This document shows, piece by piece, positions 30,501 through 39,500 of a stretch of 64,000 nt of DNA. Position 1 is the stretch's first letter. Each line of letters starts with the position of its first letter. This DNA comes from Streptomyces sp. CoH27 (GTDB lineage Bacteria; Actinomycetota; Actinomycetes; Streptomycetales; Streptomycetaceae): positions 62,001-126,000 of the forward strand of contig NZ_JAIQYY010000016.1 in assembly GCF_020181035.1 (NCBI RefSeq). Direction: 5' to 3'. Both the position numbers and the translations under genes were made by a program. The notes under the pieces were generated by a model, which was given only the letters and a program-made list of their open reading frames with translations, had not been told where the DNA came from and searched no databases.

Positions 30501-33500
30501 GACGGCCTCGGCGGCGTCCGCGCCACCGCCGAGGCCGTCGCGGGCGACCCGTCGCACTTCACCGGCCGGCTCACCACCCGGCCGCACGGCCCGGCGCGTC
30601 CGCTGTCCGAGGTGTACGACCGGGACGCGGCGAACGGGCAGGTGTACTCGGGCGCGGTACGCGCCGAGGGGTCGTTCCGGCAGGACGCCGGGCAGCTGGT
30701 CGCCGACCTCGCCGCCCCGCCCGGTGACGGCCACCTGGCCCACCCGGCGCTGCTGCTCGGTGCCGCGGTCGCGGCCGGCGCGCTGCTGGACACCGAGGGC
30801 CGGGCCTATCTGCCGTTGCACATCGCCTCGTTCCGCACCGCCGGACCGCTGACCGGGCGCCGCACGGTCCGGGTCCGCCGGGACGCGGTGGAGCGGCGGG
30901 GCGAGATCATCCGGCTGTCGCTGGACTTCTTCGACGAGGAGGGACGTCAGGTGGCCGAGCTGTCGGGCCTGTCGAGCAAGGCCGTGCGGTCCACGCCGAC
31001 CGGGCCCGCGGGCGCCGCCGGCCAGGGGAGCGCACCGGGTACGGGCGAGGCGGGGACGGACCCCGCCGGGACCGTCGGCGTGGCCGAGGACCTGCTGCGC
31101 GGGCTGCTCGCCGACGCCCTGGGCCGCGAGCCGCGGGAGATCCCGGTCACCGCGGGCTACTACGAGCTCGGGCTGGAATCCGTACAGGTCCTCGCCCTCG
31201 TGGAGGACCTCGGGACGGCCCTCGGCCGCACCCTCCCGCCGACGCTCCTGTTCGAATTCCCCACCGTCCGTGATCTGGCGGTCCATCTGGCAGGGGAGTA
31301 CTCCGACAGCCTCCCGACGACCGCCGCTCCGGCTCCGGCTCCGGCTTCGGCCTCCGACCCGGGCCCGGCTCCGGCCTCCGACCCGGGCCCGGCTCCGGCC
31401 TCCGACCCGGGCCCGGCCCCGGTCTCCGGGCTGGACCGGCTGCGCGCGGGTGTGGTCGTGCCGCCTGCGGTGGTGCCGGGGCTGTTGTCGGCCGAGGAGT
31501 TGGACCTGCTCGTCGCCGGGCAGGTGTTCGGTCGGTTGAGCGTGGCCGGGGCGTTCGCCGATGGGGCGGTGACGACCCTTGCGCGGCTCGCAGACCGGCT
31601 GTCCGTGCAGGACGCCTACCGGCGCTGGCTGGAGGAGGCGGTCCGGATGCTCACCGCGGCCGGACTGCTCCGGGCGCACGCGGACGGCACGCTGGAACCG
31701 GTGGCCCACGGCGCGTACGACGACTCCGGCTGGCGCGCGGTCCGCGAGCGCTGCGCCGCCGACCCGTACTGGAACGCCCAGCTCTCCCTGGTGGAGGAGT
31801 GCGTCGACCGGCTGCCCGAGATCCTCTCGGGCGCGCTGGCCGCGACCGACGTCCTCTTCCCGGGCGGCTCCATGGCCAAGCTCACCGCCGTGTACCAGGG
31901 CAACCCGGTCGCCGACCGGCTCAACGAGGTCGTGGCCGAGGTGACGGCCACGGCGGTACGGCAGCGCCGGGCGGCCGAGCCCACGCAGCCCGTGCGCCTC
32001 GCCGAGGTCGGGGCCGGCACCGGCGGGACCACCGCCGTCGTCCTGCCCAGGCTGGACGCGGACGCCGCCCACCTCGCGTACTGGTACACCGACCTGTCCC
32101 CGGCCTTCCTGGACCAGGCCGAACGCCGGTTCGGCGCCGGACGGCCGTATCTGCGCTACGGCCGCTGGGACGTGGAGCAGCCCGGCGCGGGCGAGCGGCT
32201 CACCGGCGGCGGGCTGGACGTGATCGTGGCCACCAACGTGCTGCACGCCACCAGCGACATCCGTCGGGTGCTCGGCAACCTCGCCGCCGCGCTGCGGCCG
32301 GGCGGGCTGCTGGTGGTCAACGAGATCACCCGCAAGTCGGCCGTGCTCACCCTGACCTTCGGACTGCTGGACGGCTGGTGGCGCTACGACGACAGCGAGG
32401 TCCGCACTCCGGGCGCGCCGATCCTGACCGGCGCACGCTGGCAGGAGGTGCTGCGGGACGCCGGGTTCGCCGAGGTCTGGCGGCCGGTGGCCGAACCCGA
32501 CGCGTTCGGCGAGGTGTTCGTGGCCCAGCGGCTCGACGAGACCGCGCCGCCGCCCGGTACGCGCCTGCTGGGCCGTACCTGGGAGCCGGCCGGCACCCGT
32601 CCCGGCCGGGCCCCGGCAGCAGTGGCCGTCCTGGGCCCGGCGGATCCCGCGCGGCGGCTGGCCGCCGGTCTGCCGGGTGCCGTGGCGGTCGGGTCCGCCG
32701 CCGAGCTGGACGACCGGTTCGACGCCCTCGTCGACCTGGGCGGGACCGACCTGGACCAATGGCTGCCCGCGCTGCAGCGGATGGCCGGCCGGCCGGCCAC
32801 GCTGCTCGGCGTCGGCACCGGTGACGCCCGCGCCGGGCTGTACCGGATGCTGGGCCACGAGTACCGCCGGCTGCGCTCCCGCTATCTGGAGGCCGACCCC
32901 GCCGATCCGCGGCTTGCCGGGCTGGTCGCCCGCGAACTGGCCGACACCGGCGACGAGGTGGAGGTCACGTACCTGGACGGCGTGCGGCACCGGGCCGCCC
33001 TGACCGAGCTGCCCGCCGCCCCCGGCGCCCCCGTCCGGTTCCCCGCCGACGAGGTCCTGCTGATCACCGGCGGCACCCGGGGCATCGGGCTCGCGCTGGC
33101 CGGGCACGCGGTGGACCGGTGGGGCGCCCGCACCGTGGTGCTGACGGGCCGTGAGCAGCTCCCGCCGCAGGAGGAGTGGGACCGGTACGACGACGCAACG
33201 CCGCTCGGGCGCAAGCTGGGCGCGCTGCGCGCCCTGGAGCGCGAACTGGCGGGGAAGGGCGGCCGGTTGCGGGTGCTCTCGCTGCCGCTGGGCACGGACA
33301 CCGCGGCGGTCGCCGGGGCGCTGGCGCGGCTGCGCCGGGACCTCGGGCCGATCGGCGGCGTTCTGCACGCGGCGGGGCTGGTGGACCGAGACAACCTGGC
33401 CTTCGTCGGCAAGCCGGTCGACGCCGTGCGCGCGGTGCTGGCGCCCAAGACGGCCGGAGTGGACGCCCTCGTCGACGCCGTGGCCGGTGAACCCCTGCGG

Positions 33501-36500
33501 TTCTTCGTGCTGTTCTCGTCGGTGGCCTCGCTGGTGCCCGCCGCCGCGGTCGGGCAGAGCGACTACGCCATGGCCAACGCCCACCTCGACGCGGTGGCCC
33601 GGCGGCGGCCGCACGGGCTGCCCCTGGTGAGCGTCGCCTGGCCCAGCTGGCAGGGCGTCGGCATGGGCACGGAGCGGCCGGGACCGGGTTACCGGGCGAC
33701 CGGCCTCGGCGAACTCTCCGCCGAGCAGGGGCTGCGGCTGCTCGACCACATCCTGGCCACCGGCGCCGGACCGGTGGTCCTGCCGGCCGTCGTCGACGAG
33801 CGCTGGAGCCCGCGCCTGCTGACCACGCGGGCCGGCGACGGCGCCGTACCGGACGCGCAGGCCACCAGGCCCGCCGCCGGGACGGCGGGCGCACCGGCGC
33901 TCACCGGTGACCTGGCGAGCGCCCGCGCGGCCGCCGCCTCCTGGATCCTGGACCAGCTCGCCGAACTGGTCGGTTACGACCGCGAGCGCCTCTCGGCCGA
34001 CGTGCCGATCGCCGACTACGGCACCGACTCGATCATGACCGTGCAGATCCTGCGCCGGGTCGGGGACCGGCTCGGTGTCGAGCCGGCGCCGGACGCCCTG
34101 GTGGAACAGCCCTCCGTGGACGCCTTCACCACCTGGCTGGCCACCTCCCACGGCCCCGAACTGCTCACGGCCTTCGGCCCCGCCGCGGGCACGCTGTCCG
34201 CGTCCGCGACGGGCGGGCCGTCCGTGTCCGTCGCGGGTGGGTCGTCCGTGTCTGCCATGGGTGAGCCGTCCGCGTCCGCCGCGGGCGATCTGTCCGCCTC
34301 CGCCCTGGGTGAGCGGCCCGTGTCCGTCGCGGGTGGGGCGTCCGCGTCCGCCCTGGGGGAGCCGTCCGCGTCCGCCACGGGTGAGCTGTCCGTCTTCGCC
34401 GCGGGTGAGCCGTCCGGCTTCGGTGCCGGCCGGGTGGTTGCCGCCGACGGGGCCGTGGGGGGTGGCCGGGGCGTGGCCGCCGTGTCCGAGGGGGCCGGTG
34501 ACGGTGCGTCGGATCACGAGGCCGGGGACATCGCCGTGATCGGCATGTCCGGCCGCTTCCCCGGTGCCCCCGACCTCGACGGCTACTGGCGGCTGCTCGC
34601 GGAGGGACGGTCGGCGCTGGGACCGGTGCCCCCGGGGCGCTGGCGTGACGGTGAGGGGCTCATGGCGGGCCTGCTCGACCTCGACGGGTTCGACCCGGCC
34701 CACTTCCATCTCTCCGACGCGGACGCCACCGCGATGGACCCGCAGGCGCTGCTCCTGCTGGAGGAGACGCTGTTCGCCCTGTGCGACGCCGGGTACCGGC
34801 CCGAGGAGGTCAAGGGCCGTGACATCGGCGTCTACGTCGGCGGCCGCAGCCGGCACCACCCGAGCCGGACCGTGCTGGACCGCAGCCGCAACCCGGTGGT
34901 GGCGATCGGCCAGAACTACCTCGCCGCCAACCTGTCGCACCACTTCGACCTGCGCGGCCCCGGCGTGGTGGTGGACACCGCCTGCTCCTCGGCGCTCGTG
35001 GCGCTCCAGCAGGCCGTCCAGGCGCTGCGCTCGGGCGACATCGAGGCGGCCGTGGTCGCCGGGGTGGGCCTGCTGCCCGACGCGGGCGGCCACCGGTTGT
35101 TCGGCCGCCGGGGACTGCTCAACACCGGACCGGAGTTCCATGTCTTCGACCGCCGGGCCGGCGGCCTGACCCCGGCCGAGGGCGTCGGTGTGCTGCTGCT
35201 GCGGCCGCTGGCCGCGGCCCGCGCCGCCGGGGACCGTGTACACGCGGTGATCAAGGCGGTCGCCGTCAACAACGACGGCCGCACCGCCGGGCCGGCCACC
35301 CCCAACCCGGCCGCACAGCGCTCCGTCATGCTCCGCGCGCTGTCCCGGGCCGGGGTCCGTCCCGAGGACGTGACGCACATCGAGACCAACGCGGCCGGGT
35401 CCGCCGTACCCGACCTGATCGAACTCAAGGCGATCGCCGATGTCTACCGCCCCGTCGGCACCGCTTCCGCCCCCTGCTACCTGGGCTCGGTCAAGCCGAA
35501 CATCGGGCACCCCCAGTGCGCGGAGGGCGTGGCCGGGCTGATCAAGACCGTGCTGATGCTGCGCAACCGGCGCATCACGCCCTTCCTCAGCGGCGAACAG
35601 CCACCCGAGCACTTCGACTTCGACGCCGTACCCCTGCGGTTCGCGCGGGCGGCGCTGCCCTGGCCCGACGGCGCGCCGCTGATCGCGGCCGTGTCCAGCT
35701 TCGCCGACGGCGGCACCAACGCCCATGCCGTGCTGGCCGGTTACGACGGCCCGGCCGGGCGGCGACCGCTGGAGCGCCCGCAGCTGCGGCGGCGCCGGCT
35801 GCCCGCCGCGCACGTCGAGCGGTTCGCCGTCATCGGCATGGCCGGGCACTACCCGGGCGCGGCCGGCCTGGCCGCCTTCTGGGAGAACCTCAAGGCGGGC
35901 CGCGACACGGTGCGCGAGGTGCCGGCCGAACGCTGGGCGGACCCCGCCGGCGACGGAACGTCGTGCTGGGGCGGATTCCTGGACGATGTCGACCGGTTCG
36001 ACGCCGCGTTCTTCCGGATCTCCCCGCAGGAGGCGGAGATCACCGATCCGCAGGAGCGCTGGTTCCTGCGGACCTGCTGGGAGGCGATCGAGGACGCCGG
36101 CTACACCCCGGCCGGCCTCGCCGCGGCCAGGGGCGCGCACCGCCGCCGCGCGGTCGGTGTCTTCGCGGGCGCGATGCACAAGGACTACACGCTCGTCGGG
36201 GCCGAGGCGGCCACGCCGGTGCCGCTCAGCCTGAACCAGGGCCAGATCGCCAACCGGGTCTCCTTCGTCTGCGACTTCCACGGCCCGAGCCTGACCGTGG
36301 ACACCCTGTGCTCCTCGTCGCTGACCGCGGTCCACCTCGCCGTGCAGAGCCTGCGGCGCGGCGAGTGCGACGTAGCGATCGCCGGAGGCGTCAACCTCTC
36401 GCTGCATCCGGGGAAGTACCGCACCTACGGCATGGTCGGCATGCACTCCTCCGACGGGCGCTGCCGCTCCTTCGGCGAGGGCGGTGACGGTTATGTCTCC

Positions 36501-39500
36501 GCCGAGGGCGTGGGCGCGGTCGTCCTGAAGCCCCTCGCCGACGCGGAGGCCGACGGGGACCACATCTACGCGGTGGTCAGCGGGTCCGCCGTCAACCACG
36601 TGGGCGCCGTCAGCGGATTCAGCGTGCCGAGCCCGGTCGGGCAGGCCGATGTCATCGCCGCCGCCCTCGCCGACGCCGGCGCCGACGCCCGCTCCATCGG
36701 CTACGTCGAGGCGCACGGCACCGGCACCGCGCTGGGCGACCCGGTGGAGGTGCGCGGACTGGTCACCGCGTTCGCGCGGGGCACCCGGGACACCGGGTTC
36801 TGCGCGCTCGGCTCGGTGAAGTCGAACATCGGCCACGCCGAGTCCGCCGCCGGGATCGCCGGACTGACCAAGGTGGCGCTGCAGTTGCACCACCGCACAC
36901 TCGTGCCCTCGCTGCACGCAGAGACCCCGAACCGGCTGCTCGACCTCGACAGCACACCGTTCCGGTTGCAGCGGGAGACGGCCGACTGGCCGGCCCCGCC
37001 CGAGGGGCCGCGGCGGGCGGGGCTCAGCTCGTTCGGCGCGACCGGGGCGGGTGCGCATCTCGTCCTGGAGGAGTACGTCCCGGCCGAGCGGCCCGCCGCC
37101 CGCCCGGCGTCCCCCGCCGAGCCGGACCGGCCGGTGGTGGTGCCGCTCTCGGCCCGCGACGAGGACCGGCTGCGCGAGATGGCCGCGCGGCTGCGGGACA
37201 CGCTGGCCGCTCCCGGCGCCCCGTCCCTGGCCGACACCGCCCACACGCTCCAGGTGGGCCGCACCGAGTTCCCCGTACGCGTGGCATTCGTCGAGCACGA
37301 CACCGAGCGGCTGCTGGCACGCCTGGACGACTTCGCCCGGCACGGGATCCGCCCCGGCCTGTCCGGCACCCCCCTGCACGACACGGCCCGCCACTGGACC
37401 GAGGGCACCCCCACCGTCTGGCCCGCCCCGGCCCACCCCCACCGGGTGAGCCTCCCCACGTACCCCTTCACGGGCGCCCGCTACTGGGTACCCGCCCCGG
37501 CCCCCGTCCCGGTCCACGGCCCGGCTACGGCCACCACGGCACCCGGGGAGGCGGAGGGGAACCCGCCGACGAGCACGGGGACCGAGGGACACACGACAGG
37601 GACGGCGGGGGAGTGGCGCAGGCCGGCGTCCGCGTCGGCGGTGTCCGACCCGGCTGTGGCAGTGCCCGCGGCGGCGGAATGGCGTCGACCGGCGGCCGTC
37701 GTCGTAGGCGGCGAGCCCGGCGTGGTGGGCAGTGTGCCGGAGGTGGTTCCGGTGGTGCCGCCTGCCGGGTTGCTGAGTGTGCCGCGGTGGGTGGAGGCGG
37801 CATCCGCGGGCGGTGGTTCCGGCGGGGGCGGGCGGGTGCTGGTTCTCGCCGATGCGGGCGGAGGCCCGTTGGCCGAGGCCCTGGTCCGGCACCACCGGCA
37901 GGCCGGTGCCGAGGTGGCCGTGCGGTCGCTGGACGGGCCGTACGACGTCGCCGGCGGCAGGCCGGACCGCGTGCACGTGGTGGTCGGGAACGACGCCGCG
38001 CATGCCGGAACCGGAACCGGTGCGAGTGCCGAGTCGGCGGTGCTCCGGCTGGTCCGGGCGTTGGCCGACGGCGCGCCCGACGGGCGTACGGACCTGTTCC
38101 TGGTCACCCACGACACGCACTCGGTGGCCGGCGAACCGAGCGGCACCCGAGGGGCGGGGCTGGCGGGGCTGGCGTACTTCCTGGCCCGGGACGGCCGCCG
38201 GTTCGCCGTCCGCAACCTGGACGTCTCGGCCGCCGACCTGACCGGCCCCGACGCCCCCGCAGCGCTGGCCGCCGCCGTCGCCGCCGAACCCGCGGCCGGC
38301 GACGGCGAACTGATCGCGCTGCGCGGCGGACGCCGCCACCGGCAGCAGGTCCGGCCGGTCACCCCTGCCGAGGCGGCCGACCCGGCGCTCGCGGGCATCC
38401 GCCCCGGCGGCCACTACGTCGTCGTCGGCGGCACCGGCTTCGTCGGCCGGACCATCGGCCGCCACCTCGTCGACCGCTACGACGCCAAGGTCGTCTTCGT
38501 CGGGCGCCGCGCGGCGGACGACCCCGCCGTGCGCGCCGCCCTGGCCGACGGCCGGATCGGCTACGTCCGCGGCGACGTCACGGACGCGCGGCAGGCCCGG
38601 GAGGCGCTGGACGCGGCCCGGGGGCTGCTCGGCGACATCCACGGGGTGCTGTTCGCCGGCGCCACGCGGATCACCGGGGCACCGGTGGGTGTGGCCGAGC
38701 TCGGCGAGGAGGAGTTCCGCGCGCACTTCGACGTCAAGGCCGTGGGCGCCCGCCATGTGTTCGAGGCCGTCGCGGACCAGCCGCTGGACTTCCTGTGCTA
38801 CTTCTCCTCCGCGCAGGCCTTCGCGTTCGGCGGTGCGGGCACCCACCCCGCGTACGCGGCCGGTATCACCTACGCCGACGCCTTCACCCGCGCCGTGGGC
38901 CGTACCGCCCGCTTCCCCGTCGGCGTCGTCAACTGGGGAGCCTGGCGGTCCTCCTTCGGTGAAGCGGCCCGGAACTTCCCGATGCTGGGCTTCCTTGCGG
39001 ACGACGAGGGCGCGGCCTGCTTCGACACCGCCGTACGCCTGCTGCGGGCCGGCCGGCACCGCCAGGTCGTCGCCATGCGGGCGCCCGCCGGCCGCGCGGG
39101 CGACCCGGCCGGCACCGGCCGCGGCGAGGCCGCCGCACCGGCCGGTGCCCCCCGCCCGGCACCGGCCGCGGCGGACCGGCGGCCGGGGATCGAGCGGCTG
39201 CTGGTGGAGCGGCTCGCGCGGACGCTGCGGGTGACGCCCGGCGAGCTGTCGCCCTCGGTGGCCTTCGCCGACCTCGGGGTCGACTCCATCACCGGCGCCG
39301 CCTTCGTCACGGAGATCGCCGAGGAGCTGGGCGTCGACGTGAACGCCGGCGCGTTGTACGAGTTCCCGTCCGTCGAACGGCTCTCCGGCCACCTCGCCGA
39401 GCTGTCCGCCGCCCGGGAGCCCGACCCGCCGACGGGGGACGCCACCCCCGCGGGCGCCGCACAGGACGCGCCGCCCGGCGCCGCCGGAACCGAGGTTCCG

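Noticed and set aside
34197..34412. Tandem 24-bp repeats as a CRISPR array
   Set aside because: Units are contiguous without spacers, degenerate, and keep the reading frame of a PKS linker.
15540..39392. A minus-strand open frame of almost 8000 codons antisense to the giant PKS
   Set aside because: It mirrors the plus-strand codon phase, contains no family motifs and has the Arg/Gly/Val/His-rich composition of an antisense shadow in high-GC DNA. The plus strand has complete KS, KR, C and A motifs.
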